The notes: generated by a model from the sequence alone, not told the origin. Shown: positions 41,810 to 51,515, counted from the stretch's first letter. The stretch is DNA of 64,000 bases from DATFJT01 sp965230755 (GCA_965230755.1 CBDDLT010000016.1:1-64000), one strand, 5' to 3'. Numbers and translations: made by a program.

Positions 41810-43702
41810 TTAGATTTTGATAAACTTATACCGACCCACCAGTTTATCTCTTGTTTTTATCTGAAGAATATAAACTCCGGAATTGAGGTTGCTGACGTCA
41901 ATAGGTAAATTCATATCATCAAGCCCGTCAAAATCCAACTTTTTTTGACCTAATAATGAATAAATGCTAATGTTGTATTCCTGATTATCTTTAAAACTTC
42001 CTTCGAGTACCAATTGATTCCATACTGGATTGGGTTTTATCTTAAATTGTATCACCGCATTTTCACGGTCCACGCTTCGAGAATTAGAACTTTCCTGTAA
42101 ACCAGAAACAATACAATTAAAGGGATTATCACGGTCAAAACAATGGATATCTGACCATTCGGAAAATTCGTTATCATCACATATCGTTCGAATTCTGTAG
42201 CTGGTACAATGAAATTCCTCTACACAATAACTTGTGTTTTCTACAATCATATTTTCCTGTTTGATTGGATTATTATTATTGCAACATGCCGGATTGTTAC
42301 GGATAAATTCAATCTCATAACCGATGGCTCCTGGTACTGGATTCCATTCGAGCCAAAAATTAGGAAACTCACCTCTATACACACAAGTTATTCCAGCAGG
42401 TGGCACACATGGTGGACAATCATTATGACAATCAATTGGTCCGCATAAATCGCATTCATCGTAAGTTTGAGCAACGTCGTTGACTATTTCGAACTGTCCT
42501 CCATAGCAAAATGTACCGCATGGCGTAATCAATGTATGTAGAATGGTATATAGTCCATTATCGTAAATAGATAAATCTGATAATTCTCCTTTGAAATGAG
42601 AACCATGGCTATTATCAGAATTATATATGCACCATTCATGTGTTACAGAGCAGGAGTTGGGCAATTCATCATAGGATTGGTAGTTTATTAAAAGCGGACT
42701 CCCTTCCGATCCTGTATCAAAGCTAAAGGATGGATCAAATTGATCTTCACAGCAATCTATCGTAAAAGCAGTCGTCTTTTCCACCCAATTCGTGCATTCA
42801 TTTTTTAATGCAAGTTTGAAAACATAATCATAGCCTGGACATAAATCTACCGTTGGTAAATCCTCCAATATATTATAGGCTTCCGGTATTGGTGATGTTG
42901 TCCATGATTCTTCCTCACCGCCTATAAGAGTTCCATCGTCGTAAACATATATGGCTCTCCAAAATTTATCATAATTGCAGGACTTTGAAGCGTCCAAAAT
43001 TATCTCCTCACCAAGACAGAATGAAGACTTGGTAATTCCATTAATGTCTGTCAAATCAAACTCGTTAATTGGTTTCAAGCAACAAGATAGGGTATCAACA
43101 TAGCATAGCCTTTCGGGGCCAAAAACACCTCCATTTCCAATAGAGAATATAGCTTCATCTCCATTGCATACTTTAACCTCAACACTTATGATATCATCTG
43201 GTGGAATAAGAACAAATCCTAAATCTGGTCCTGATAAGAACTTAAATTCACTTTTGCATTGGTTCCATGCCTGAATAGTATATTCACAGCATTCATCTTG
43301 ACAAGTATTTTCTTTCTGCAAAGCAATAAATCCAGTATCACAACACCTACAATTGATCGTTTCTTCAAAGCAAAGATCGTCTCGTTGGTCTGTTTCTGGG
43401 TTATATCCAAAGACCTGTACTGTAACTGGATCATCACATACATTAATAGTCCAAGATTGAATCGGAGATTGATTAAACACTCCAATTAGTTCCCCATCGA
43501 CGAAAACTAAATGTCCTGTCTCGGTGACACATTGTTTGTCTTCCCTGAGGACTAAAGAAAATTCACAACAGCTATCTCCTTCATTAGAACGATTCAGATT
43601 TATTTGAATATAATCACAGGTACTACAATCTGGTGCTTGGGCCCTAGAACATACACTTAAGAGCAAGAGAAAAAGAAGCATAATTACACGTAATATTTTC
43701 AT
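41810..43702 (-). CDS. Cysteine-rich secreted protein with T9SS sorting domain
   Basis: The 630-residue protein has a signal peptide (residues 1-22), several cysteine-dense modules with CC doublets (GDSCCEFSLVLRED, CRCCDTGFIALQKE, QDECCEYTIQAW, LSCCLKP), a fibronectin-III-like segment (WLEWNPVPGAIGYEIEF, ~460-530) and a type A T9SS C-terminal domain (KIKPNPVWNQLVLEG, LNSGVYILQIK, YKFIKI). It is exported through the type IX system to the cell surface or medium. The many cysteines imply disulfide-stabilised modules. It is divergent from a second CC-rich exported protein. Confidence 0.85.
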   Translation of the reverse strand: MKILRVIMLLFLLLLSVCSRAQAPDCSTCDYIQINLNRSNEGDSCCEFSLVLREDKQCVTETGHLVFVDGELIGVFNQSPIQSWTINVCDDPVTVQVFGYNPETDQRDDLCFEETINCRCCDTGFIALQKENTCQDECCEYTIQAWNQCKSEFKFLSGPDLGFVLIPPDDIISVEVKVCNGDEAIFSIGNGGVFGPERLCYVDTLSCCLKPINEFDLTDINGITKSSFCLGEEIILDASKSCNYDKFWRAIYVYDDGTLIGGEEESWTTSPIPEAYNILEDLPTVDLCPGYDYVFKLALKNECTNWVEKTTAFTIDCCEDQFDPSFSFDTGSEGSPLLINYQSYDELPNSCSVTHEWCIYNSDNSHGSHFKGELSDLSIYDNGLYTILHTLITPCGTFCYGGQFEIVNDVAQTYDECDLCGPIDCHNDCPPCVPPAGITCVYRGEFPNFWLEWNPVPGAIGYEIEFIRNNPACCNNNNPIKQENMIVENTSYCVEEFHCTSYRIRTICDDNEFSEWSDIHCFDRDNPFNCIVSGLQESSNSRSVDRENAVIQFKIKPNPVWNQLVLEGSFKDNQEYNISIYSLLGQKKLDFDGLDDMNLPIDVSNLNSGVYILQIKTRDKLVGRYKFIKI

Positions 43703-43923
43703 TATATAGAATTTAATTAGTTAGAAAATCTACGCTTATAACTTGAACCCAGCTTATCTGTGACAGAGAATGATCATATGTTCTTCGACCTCTATTTATT
43801 CTAATTTAGTTGGTTCAAAATTGACTTGTCACACTTTTGAACTCTTCGAGTTATATCCTTGGATTTTCTCTTTGGCCTTAGAAACATATAATCCATATTC
43901 AGTTAATCTTAAAAAAAAATAGA

Positions 43924-44769
43924 ATGAAACTCAATAGTTTATTATTTCTAGCAAATCTAGTTTTACTTTTACTTTGTTCGTGTAGCGAAGAAGATATTCA
44001 TGATATCAACGCTTCCGATATTGCAATTTCTTCCAGAGAAGATATTTGTGAAGAAGAACTACTTACAATTACTCGATCAGAAACTGACCCTTGTTGTATT
44101 ACATTTGAAGTTCAAGAAAGTATTCCGGGGGAATTTGAATACGAATATTGGCAAGTATATATCGACAATCAAGTAATCACCAACTCTGATTACCCTGATG
44201 GTGTATTTGAGTATTGTTTTGATATCGATGAGGCTGATTTTCAAAATATCAGCGTGACTTATCTTGATGCTTTTGGAAATCCCGTTTGCCCAAATCTCGA
44301 TCAGGGCCAATGGCATACTAAAATATTTGTAGAACCATGTGAATCTTGCACAAGCTATATCTGCTGGGAGGATTTTATCGGATACTTCTCCTGTGCTGCA
44401 GCCATCACCATTCAGCTGCCAGATGGCTCTATTCAAAATATACAGTTTGAAAACCTGGACTGTGATAGTGATTGGTGCACTGAACAAGTTAATGACCCCT
44501 GCACTCCATGTCCTTGTCCGGCAGAAGTTCCTGTCGAGGGAGGATATTGTTGTATCGCTATTCAAATCATCAATATCTTGGATCAACTGGGAGTTGAATA
44601 CGACTTTGATATTTACAGTGATTTGGATGATTGTAATAAAGGGGGATATACTGTTCCAGGATTTTTCATCTCTTCGGATGAAGTCAAAATTCTAGAAGTT
44701 TGGGGAACAAATTGTGATGGAGCTCCAGAGGGAAATGTGGAGTTTAATCATGATGACAACTGTGAATGA
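43924..44769 (+). CDS. Cysteine-rich lipoprotein
   Basis: The 281-residue precursor has a lipoprotein signal (MKLNSLLFLANLVLLLLCSC). The mature part holds over twenty cysteines, with modules such as ETDPCCITFEVQES, CESCTSYICWEDF and NDPCTPCPCPAE. The first module resembles the CC modules of the divergent T9SS protein (xxCCxFxVxxx). No known family was recognised. The two genes are 221 bp apart, head to head, and probably act together outside the cell. Confidence 0.78.
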   Translation: MKLNSLLFLANLVLLLLCSCSEEDIHDINASDIAISSREDICEEELLTITRSETDPCCITFEVQESIPGEFEYEYWQVYIDNQVITNSDYPDGVFEYCFDIDEADFQNISVTYLDAFGNPVCPNLDQGQWHTKIFVEPCESCTSYICWEDFIGYFSCAAAITIQLPDGSIQNIQFENLDCDSDWCTEQVNDPCTPCPCPAEVPVEGGYCCIAIQIINILDQLGVEYDFDIYSDLDDCNKGGYTVPGFFISSDEVKILEVWGTNCDGAPEGNVEFNHDDNCE

Positions 44770-44787
44770 TCAAGTGATCCAATTCAT

Positions 44788-44824
44788 GTGAATGGGATGA
44801 AAACTGACTTTTCGTCCTATTCAC
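44788..44824. terminator. Strong bidirectional terminator hairpin
   Basis: A 16-bp stem (44788-44803 with 44809-44824), loop of 5 bases, with only two G-T wobbles; one arm is GTGAATGGGATGAAAA. It lies between the convergent cysteine-rich lipoprotein gene (stop 44769) and the CHAT gene (stop 44834). Confidence 0.78.
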
Positions 44825-44833
44825 TTCATTTCA

Positions 44834-47572
44834 TTAAAATCCTGTTTTAAAAACCTTAAATAGTATTAGCCCAAGGAGTATTACACCCAGTCCGGATAAA
44901 ATAAAAATAACTTTACCGTCTGGACCTTGAAAACTTTGGATATCCCCATAAACTACCCATCCAGCCCAAAATGGAGGAGCTCGAAAACTTGGACTGACTT
45001 CTTCATTGCCAACATAATCCAGTTGCACCTGCTGTAAAGCTTGGGCGGGGCTTGCACCATCTTGCACCAAAGTATGAAAGGATTGCATTAATTCCTTTGT
45101 AATCTTATCCGGGACATTCCAATAAGAACTGACCACTGAATGTACACCGGTTTGTATAAAAGCCCGACTCATGCTCATTAAGCCCTCGCTTTTGATTTCC
45201 TTTCCATAAGCGGATTGACAAGAGCTCAGAATTACTCTATCTGGTGGATTGCTTATCTGAAGCACATCGCTGTATCTAAATTGATCTTTTCCCCCCGAAG
45301 AATCAGGAAACACAAGAAGATGAGAGTTTAGGTGATTTTCTTCGTCCACCATATGGTGCATGGCCAAATGCACTGTGGTGTAGTTATTTAATGCTTCTTT
45401 TACGCTTCCATATTTTACTGCCTGATTCAAAAGCTGATGTCCATCATAAATATTCGAACAAGATTCGACCTCTTCACTAGAATAAGGCAAGGTCATAATA
45501 TGTTCCTTCGTTTCTTTTTGGAAATATGGGTCAGTATAATCAATTCCAAGGCCGATAAATCTTTTCTTTCCAGGCCTTTTTTTGCTGTTCTTTACCTGAG
45601 AGCAGAAATGCAAATAACTGATGCTATAATTAGAAAGGAGATATTGATCAGATTCTAACCAACTCTTCATTTCACCAGATGGAAGTGCAGCAAAAGAAAG
45701 ATCTCTCAAAGGACCGTCAGGAACAATGATTAATTCTGTTTTCTCTGAAAAATTCGGGAGTTTTAGCACTTCGTCTAATAGGATATCATAAATGAGTTTT
45801 CCTGCCTTAATGAAGTTACGCTCATCCTCAGGAATAAACTGATTAATTCCTCCTTTTAAGATATCCTTGAACTGCTGAAGGGCCTTCCGCAAGGATTGAT
45901 CAATCGGAAACCGGAATATCTCGAAAGCATCCTTGGTAATAGCGAAGCACATAAAAAACTCTTCCGAATAATAATACTTTAACAAAAGAGATTCTTCTGT
46001 CATGTTCATCCGAATCTCGTTAACGGACATTTCTCTCGATTGCTTTAATTTAAATAGCTGAGGATATCTGGCTTGCAAAGTATCTAAGAAAAATTGAAGG
46101 ATTTCAGGACTATTTTTGTCTTGTTGTAAGCCCTCTTTCAGCTCATAATATTGAGCGATGTCCGCTTGAGTAACACCCAATAACTCAAACATTTCCCTTT
46201 CGGACAAGGAACTTCTTAACACGTTAGAATTAGCTCCTTGCGCCGTCATGAATGCCTTTTCTCTCCATATGAGTTCCTCTGGGTTTTCTTGATAAAGATC
46301 AAAACAAAAGGACAAATATTGATGGTAAAAATCCCTGACATGAGCGCCCAATCTGTACCTGGACTGATCAGCATAGAAAATCTCCTGTTGGCGGTCAAAA
46401 AGTTCAAAAACCATATCATAGGAATGAATGACCAACTTCAGGTCGTCTATTTTCCCCGTCTGGATATATAATTCCTTAAAATAATTTGCTCTTATCATGA
46501 ATGCCTCTGCAGCCCATATTTCATAAGGTATAATTTCACTTTTTAAAGTATCCAACTGAATCTTGCCCTCCATTTGCATTAGTAGCATTAAAGCCGAATT
46601 AGCATAATAGAATGCAGAGTCTAATTCACCCACATCTTGGAATATCTGAGCAAGACGAACTTGTTCTTTAATATAGAATCGTCGATTATTATTTTTTAAT
46701 ATTAGACTTAGGGCTTCTTTTCTACTTTCAATCGACGCTGATATTTCTCCATTTTCATAAAAATAATCAGATAGGTTTAGATGTACTTCGGGGATATCTG
46801 ACCCTGCGCTATTTAGGCTTTTAAGTAGTTCTGCCGCCCTTGTCATATTCTTGGTCTGTATGTAAAGCTCTAACAGATAAAGTTTCGCGTAAATATAATC
46901 AGGGCATTCTTCTAAAACCTTGAGGTACTGCTCTTCAGCTTTTAAATTTTTGTCATCATAAAAAAGGTAAATCCCCTTTGATGTGTTATAACTGCAATAG
47001 GTCGTCTTTCCTTTTTCATCGTCAACCAATAATATGGCTTTATCCAAGTATTGCACTGCGCTTTTCTGATCACCTATTCTAGAATAGGCAGTAGAAAGGT
47101 TGCGATAACAGGGCCTTAGAAAAGTAGTGTTTTCGAGACGTAGAAATACAGGAATAAGTTCCTGATACTTTAAAATTGCCTTATAAAAATGCCCTCCTTT
47201 ACTGTAAAGACTTGCTTGTAAAAACCCTATACGAGCTAAATCGAATAATGAATCTTTAGGAAGAATATTAATATAGTTTCCTAGTTCTTTTACCGCCGAA
47301 TTCGTCTTCCCCAATCTAATGGAGTTCTTATAAATACCCACAAGGGCTTTATAATTGGTCTCTAAATCGAGAACATCTATGGTCTGAGTTGCTACTATTC
47401 GATAAAAACTATTAGCTTCTACATAATTTTTTTGTTTCGAAATGGAATCCGCCCTGGCAAGTAATAGGTCTGTATCTGTGTTTTGAGTATAAATAGTACT
47501 GCAAATCCCAAAATGAATTAGGATTTGCAGTACTATAATAAATGGTAGACTTGGGTACTTACATTTTAACAA
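44834..47572 (-). CDS. Membrane-anchored TPR-CHAT caspase-like protein
   Basis: From the TTG at 47572 the product has 912 residues. It begins with a signal peptide-like helix (LPFIIVLQILIHFGICSTIY), then TPR repeats (residues ~30-430, e.g. AVQYLDKAILLVDD), a linker, and a CHAT domain: catalytic His739 in VHLAMHH, catalytic Cys785 in VILSSCQSAYG, and the family end PPFWAGWVVYGD. One helix follows (VIFILSGLGVILLGLILF, ~888-908) with a short cytoplasmic-looking tail. The domain thus faces the periplasm with a C-terminal anchor. CHAT domains are caspase-superfamily Cys peptidases. An upstream ATG at 47674 would overlap the previous gene by 116 bp and push the signal helix inside, so I prefer 47572; the start is the least certain point. 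The locus also encodes a sigma factor and TPR membrane protein. Confidence 0.88.
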   Translation of the reverse strand: MLKCKYPSLPFIIVLQILIHFGICSTIYTQNTDTDLLLARADSISKQKNYVEANSFYRIVATQTIDVLDLETNYKALVGIYKNSIRLGKTNSAVKELGNYINILPKDSLFDLARIGFLQASLYSKGGHFYKAILKYQELIPVFLRLENTTFLRPCYRNLSTAYSRIGDQKSAVQYLDKAILLVDDEKGKTTYCSYNTSKGIYLFYDDKNLKAEEQYLKVLEECPDYIYAKLYLLELYIQTKNMTRAAELLKSLNSAGSDIPEVHLNLSDYFYENGEISASIESRKEALSLILKNNNRRFYIKEQVRLAQIFQDVGELDSAFYYANSALMLLMQMEGKIQLDTLKSEIIPYEIWAAEAFMIRANYFKELYIQTGKIDDLKLVIHSYDMVFELFDRQQEIFYADQSRYRLGAHVRDFYHQYLSFCFDLYQENPEELIWREKAFMTAQGANSNVLRSSLSEREMFELLGVTQADIAQYYELKEGLQQDKNSPEILQFFLDTLQARYPQLFKLKQSREMSVNEIRMNMTEESLLLKYYYSEEFFMCFAITKDAFEIFRFPIDQSLRKALQQFKDILKGGINQFIPEDERNFIKAGKLIYDILLDEVLKLPNFSEKTELIIVPDGPLRDLSFAALPSGEMKSWLESDQYLLSNYSISYLHFCSQVKNSKKRPGKKRFIGLGIDYTDPYFQKETKEHIMTLPYSSEEVESCSNIYDGHQLLNQAVKYGSVKEALNNYTTVHLAMHHMVDEENHLNSHLLVFPDSSGGKDQFRYSDVLQISNPPDRVILSSCQSAYGKEIKSEGLMSMSRAFIQTGVHSVVSSYWNVPDKITKELMQSFHTLVQDGASPAQALQQVQLDYVGNEEVSPSFRAPPFWAGWVVYGDIQSFQGPDGKVIFILSGLGVILLGLILFKVFKTGF

Positions 47573-49154
47573 TTTTATGCGTCGAGAGATTTGTTCCGTT
47601 CTGAACTTGAACGAAATAAACTCCTTTTTGTGATTTCCGGATATCAATGAATCTTGTTGCTCCTCTGACATCAATTTTTTGTTCTAAGATAGAACTTCCC
47701 TGACTATCAAATACCTTTAATATGGTTTTTTCATTCTCACCTTCTGGAAGTCGAATTTCATAATACCCTTCCGAAATTGTTGGAAATATGACAGGCTTAT
47801 TAATGCTTACTAAATCCTCTAATGCAGTAATTTGTGGTGATTGAGGCGGATAATATTGTCTAGTTGGAGGTTCCGGTATTTCAGTCAACACGTCAGCGCA
47901 ATTTCTGTTGTGCTCCACTAAAGTTTCCGTTGAATAATCATTGCCATAACTCAGACTACGACACACCTCATTGTCTACAATAACAGGTGCTTGCTCATCG
48001 AACTCGATAGATGCAACGGAAAAATAGCATTGATCAGTTGTCTCATCCAAATCATACCAAACATGGACTTCCACTTCACTCATTGTCTCTCCATAATGAC
48101 TAGGAGGAGGACTCTGCATTGTTCCTGGCATAAAAATATCGTTCATGGTAATACGCATTTCCTTTTCCGACAAGCGATCCAAATAACAAGCATGTCGTGA
48201 ACCTGCCAAGAGAACTCTTTTTGGTGTATGCTCCAAAGAAAAATGGATAATAACATCTTCAACCGGATCGGTTCCATCATTCTGGAATTGAATTTTATAT
48301 TTAATAAGTTGGCAAGCTCCACCGGGAGCCATAGTCCATGTATAAGGATTGATGCAATTAGGGTCATGAGGGTTATTTGACACTATGGTATTATGATTAT
48401 AAATTTTGTATTCTCCAGAATTATAATTATGTAATCCTAAATTGGTAAAGCAACCATCGTTACTATCCGAATCCATCATTACCAGCGCTTGTACATTGCT
48501 GAACGCGGGCACAGAGCAATTTGAAGGAATGTAAACAAACCGCTGCTCTCCGGGGGTCAGGTTCTCAAAGTTCCATGTAATCTTATTTGTATAACCCAGT
48601 GCAGATAATTCTGAAGTGCCGAGTTGTTTTCCATCTACCCAACCATTGTATTCCATAATTCCTCCAGCAGGTATATTCATATCGCTACTATTATAATGAA
48701 GGGATATACAGCCATCTATGGTTTGTGACTCAGTGTTTTCAAATCTAAGGACGTAAAAATTGTCCTTGTCTTCTACGTGATTCCAACTTGTAATAAGGTC
48801 TATATCGTTACTTAAAACATGATAGATTGGTATAGGGTTAGGGTTGGGGTTGTTACTTGGATTAAACACTACCGCTGGAGGATCCTCTTCTTCATAAGGA
48901 TGAGCATAATAAACGATTGCTTTCGCTCCCATGTTATTAATATGCAACTCATGTTCCGGGTCATTGCTAAAACTATAGTACCCGTCATCAAAAAAGTAAT
49001 ACGTTAGGGTGCTTTCAGGAGCATTGGTAGTATAGAAATAGGTTCCATTAGAATAAGTGCGGTTAAAAGTTTGTGCATTTGCCTCTATATCTCCCAAGAT
49101 AATAATCAAAGTGAATAATAGAAGGGTGCTGATTTTTCTGATATCCATAAACAT
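47559..49154 (-). CDS. Secreted protein with T9SS type A sorting domain
   Basis: The 531-residue protein has a signal peptide (MFMDIRKISTLLLFTLIIILGDIEANAQ region) and a C-terminal T9SS tail (STPTISEGYYEIRLPEG-type segment, VFDSQGSSILEQKI, KSQKGVYFVQVQNG, HKIVKM). The middle shows DUF11-like/PapD-like beta modules (APGGACQLIKYKIQFQNDGTDP near 280). It goes to the cell surface via the type IX system. The end overlaps the CHAT start by 14 bp (translational coupling), which is strong evidence that the two work together. A start at the second ATG (49148) is also possible. Confidence 0.85.
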   Translation of the reverse strand: MFMDIRKISTLLLFTLIIILGDIEANAQTFNRTYSNGTYFYTTNAPESTLTYYFFDDGYYSFSNDPEHELHINNMGAKAIVYYAHPYEEEDPPAVVFNPSNNPNPNPIPIYHVLSNDIDLITSWNHVEDKDNFYVLRFENTESQTIDGCISLHYNSSDMNIPAGGIMEYNGWVDGKQLGTSELSALGYTNKITWNFENLTPGEQRFVYIPSNCSVPAFSNVQALVMMDSDSNDGCFTNLGLHNYNSGEYKIYNHNTIVSNNPHDPNCINPYTWTMAPGGACQLIKYKIQFQNDGTDPVEDVIIHFSLEHTPKRVLLAGSRHACYLDRLSEKEMRITMNDIFMPGTMQSPPPSHYGETMSEVEVHVWYDLDETTDQCYFSVASIEFDEQAPVIVDNEVCRSLSYGNDYSTETLVEHNRNCADVLTEIPEPPTRQYYPPQSPQITALEDLVSINKPVIFPTISEGYYEIRLPEGENEKTILKVFDSQGSSILEQKIDVRGATRFIDIRKSQKGVYFVQVQNGTNLSTHKIVKM

Positions 49155-49291
49155 AATTTTTAATATAAATTGACTAATTAAAATCCTTTCAAGTGTTATA
49201 ACTGAGCGGGGGAGTTTTTGTGACAGATTTTTTGGGATGTAGTGAATTTATTAAAAATTCATACTTATGAGATATCGATCTGACATTAATA

Positions 49292-49909
49292 TCAACGAAT
49301 ATCTTTGAGTAATTTCTTTTTCTCTTTGGTCTTATAGTGATTAACCTTGGATATATGAGACAAGGCGGCTTCGTGATTCCCTTCCTGATAGTAGATTAAA
49401 CCCAAAAGCCATCTAGCTTCCATCATATTTTCTTTGCGCTCAAGAATTTTATTTAATAGTTGGATGGCCTCTTGCTTCTCATCTCTCTTAACATGAAGCA
49501 AAGACAAATTATAAAGATCAAATTCAGTGGCAGCGTCCTTGTCGCGAAGTGCTTTTAGTAGATCATAAGCTTGATCAGGAGACGAACTACTGAGCATTTT
49601 ATCAATTTTCTCTCGGTCTGTCATTTCTTCAATTTTGCCTCTTTGATTTATATCAGAACTGATCACAAAAGGCAGTTTTCCGATCTCTTCATCAGCCCAA
49701 GTCGCCGGCAATCCACTCTGAAGATTTATAATACCCGTTACTCCAAGGATACACAATATCGTTGCCGCAATGCCCATACGGATGTATCTCCTGCCCCTTT
49801 TTCTTTTGGCAATCTTTTCCTCTAGAGAAATTCGAGTATCTCTCCTCTTTTTCACATTCATAAGATGGTCAAATGCCGAATCCTGATCAAAAATTTCTTT
49901 ATCACTCAT
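49292..49909 (-). CDS. TPR membrane protein, candidate anti-sigma factor
   Basis: From the ATG at 49909 the product has 205 residues: a cytoplasmic N-terminus of ~45 residues (MSDKEIFDQDSAFDHLMNVK and a basic stretch KIAKRKRGRRYIRMG), one membrane helix (~46-65, IAATILCILGVTGI), and periplasmic TPR-like helices (~120-200, AIQLLNKILERKENMMEARW, EGNHEAALSHISKVN). The start ATG overlaps the sigma factor stop (ATGA), a classic sigma/anti-sigma arrangement. Function as anti-sigma is inferred from this position and the topology. Confidence 0.72.
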   Translation of the reverse strand: MSDKEIFDQDSAFDHLMNVKKRRDTRISLEEKIAKRKRGRRYIRMGIAATILCILGVTGIINLQSGLPATWADEEIGKLPFVISSDINQRGKIEEMTDREKIDKMLSSSSPDQAYDLLKALRDKDAATEFDLYNLSLLHVKRDEKQEAIQLLNKILERKENMMEARWLLGLIYYQEGNHEAALSHISKVNHYKTKEKKKLLKDIR

Positions 49910-50469
49910 TTGAAATATTTTATAGCAGTAAAACAACATTTCCTTAGCGCTTTTATGATCCGTTCTTTTCTTTTCCTGGCATTCGCATAGCTTATATTTT
50001 CTTCCTCTGCTACTTCTTTCAGTTTTTTTCCCTCATAATACAACTTGTTGATCAAGCTACGGTGATCTTTATCCAATTTTGACAAACAATCGTCCAGGGT
50101 TTCGAAAAACTTCTCTTGTTCCAAGTCATATACTGTTTCAATATCTAGGAAGATCGAAATAGCCGTTCTTGTTCGTTTCCTTTCCTTTTCTCGGTCAATG
50201 TAAAGATTGCTCGCCATACGAGTCAGCAAATAATTCAAGTTTCCATACTTGATTTTGCCCTCTAACATTTTTTCCCTGAAATCAATTAAGGCATCCAGAC
50301 AAAGTCCTTCACTCTCCTCTCTGCTCAATCCAAATTTTTTCTTCAAGTACAAAACTGAATAGGGTAATTGCCTCTCATAAATCCGCAACAGAAGATCTTC
50401 CTTTCCAGACTTCAATTGAGTGAGTAGCTTTTCGAAGTCACTTTGGCTCAAGTCAAAGTTCTTAGCCAT
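49906..50469 (-). CDS. Sigma-70 family RNA polymerase sigma factor
   Basis: From the ATG at 50469 the protein has 187 residues (a start at 50532 would add 21 atypical ones). Region 2 is LNYLLTRMASNLYIDREKERKR near residue 80 and region 4 LDKDHRSLINKLYYEGKKLKEVAEEENIS near 135, with a helix-turn-helix EVAEEENISYANARKRKERI. It is of ECF-like size but diverged from the classical ECF group. It heads the sigma / TPR membrane protein / T9SS protein / CHAT gene series, which may be its regulon. Confidence 0.85.
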   Translation of the reverse strand: MAKNFDLSQSDFEKLLTQLKSGKEDLLLRIYERQLPYSVLYLKKKFGLSREESEGLCLDALIDFREKMLEGKIKYGNLNYLLTRMASNLYIDREKERKRTRTAISIFLDIETVYDLEQEKFFETLDDCLSKLDKDHRSLINKLYYEGKKLKEVAEEENISYANARKRKERIIKALRKCCFTAIKYFK

Positions 50470-50942
50470 AGTAGACTTCGCTTTTGATAAAAAATATTTT
50501 CTCGAACCCGGAACAGGTTCCTTTCCCGACATAAACTATGCTTCTTTTAAAAGACAGAACCACAAAAGTTAATTTTTGTGACAAGCGTAACGGATCAATA
50601 TAAAGCATAGGAAATCAATTTTTAGACCTAAGTGTTAAGGATTACATTAATTCCATGTGATTTATTATTCATTATTTGAGTTTCTTGAAGCTCGTTTCAG
50701 CATCTATTTAACTGCTTATCATTAAAGTTATTTCAGTTTTTTAAAATGATAAGCGAAATACGTCTGAATTTCTAGGATCTTCCAATTCATCTAGAGAAAT
50801 GCCCTGTTTTGTTAGCATGGTAATTCAAGAAAAGCCGAATAAGCAAACTTTTGTAGTTTGATTCAAGTACCGTTTAGGTTATTGATTAACTAAGAGAAAT
50901 AAAAGACAAGGACTTAATCCAAAACAGATTAAGTCCAATGTT
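50470..50942. other. A/T-rich intergenic region with one inverted repeat
   Basis: No gene is visible in this stretch between the sigma gene start and the carbonic anhydrase terminator. At 50714-50723 and 50745-50754 the 10-bp arms GCTTATCATT and AATGATAAGC form a perfect inverted repeat with a 21-base loop. It might be a hairpin or regulator site upstream of the sigma factor, at 245 bp distance. The rest shows nothing recognisable. Confidence 0.4.
50910..50936 (-). terminator. Intrinsic terminator of the carbonic anhydrase gene
   Basis: GGACTTAATC and GATTAAGTCC form a perfect 10-bp stem with a 7-base loop, six bases after the stop at 50943 on the minus strand, followed by a T-rich stretch (TTGTCTTTTATTTC). 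Confidence 0.78.
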
Positions 50943-51515
50943 TTAATCTTCTAAGAAAGTTACCTTGCCATTATCTAAATGATAGTAAGCAGGTACTATT
51001 TTTACCTGTCCATCCTCAACTGCTTTGCCGATGATAGATGAACGGCTTACTAATTCTCTGGCAGTCAACCTGGCATTCATTTTAACTACATCATTGACCT
51101 CCGCTCCTGCTTCAGAAGCTGCCAATGCCGGCGTGATATGAGATAGCAAATGATTAAGACTATAACCAAGATCTCCTCCTTGAACAGCAGCAGTAACCGC
51201 TCCACAGCTTTGGTGCCCCATCACTACTATTACTCTCGAACCGCAATGGGCTACGGCATACTCAATGCTTGCCAAACTAGAACTATTGGCAATATTACCT
51301 GCAACTCTTACTACGAATAACTCTCCCAGTCCAGTATCGAAAGCCAATTCGGGAACAACACGACTATCCGCACAGCTCAACACAATAGTATGAGGTTGCT
51401 GTCCACTGGTCAAATGATCTCTTCTACTTTGATCCTGTAATTCTCTTCGCAAATCATCTCCTACAAATCTCGCGTTGCCTTGCTCCAGGCGATCTAAAAT
51501 TTCTCTTATTTCCAT
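50943..51515 (-). CDS. Beta-class carbonic anhydrase
   Basis: The 190-residue protein has the zinc site of beta carbonic anhydrases: SCADSR (Cys48, Asp50, Arg52) and GHQSCG (His101, Cys104), with VVRVAGNIA between them. It interconverts CO2 and bicarbonate, likely in the cytoplasm. It forms a single-gene unit with its own terminator. Bicarbonate feeds carbamoyl phosphate and fatty acid synthesis. Confidence 0.95.
   Translation of the reverse strand: MEIREILDRLEQGNARFVGDDLRRELQDQSRRDHLTSGQQPHTIVLSCADSRVVPELAFDTGLGELFVVRVAGNIANSSSLASIEYAVAHCGSRVIVVMGHQSCGAVTAAVQGGDLGYSLNHLLSHITPALAASEAGAEVNDVVKMNARLTARELVSRSSIIGKAVEDGQVKIVPAYYHLDNGKVTFLED

Noticed and set aside
47573..47674. Longer CHAT protein start at 47674
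   Set aside because: It would overlap the T9SS gene by 116 bp and place a polar stretch before the signal helix.
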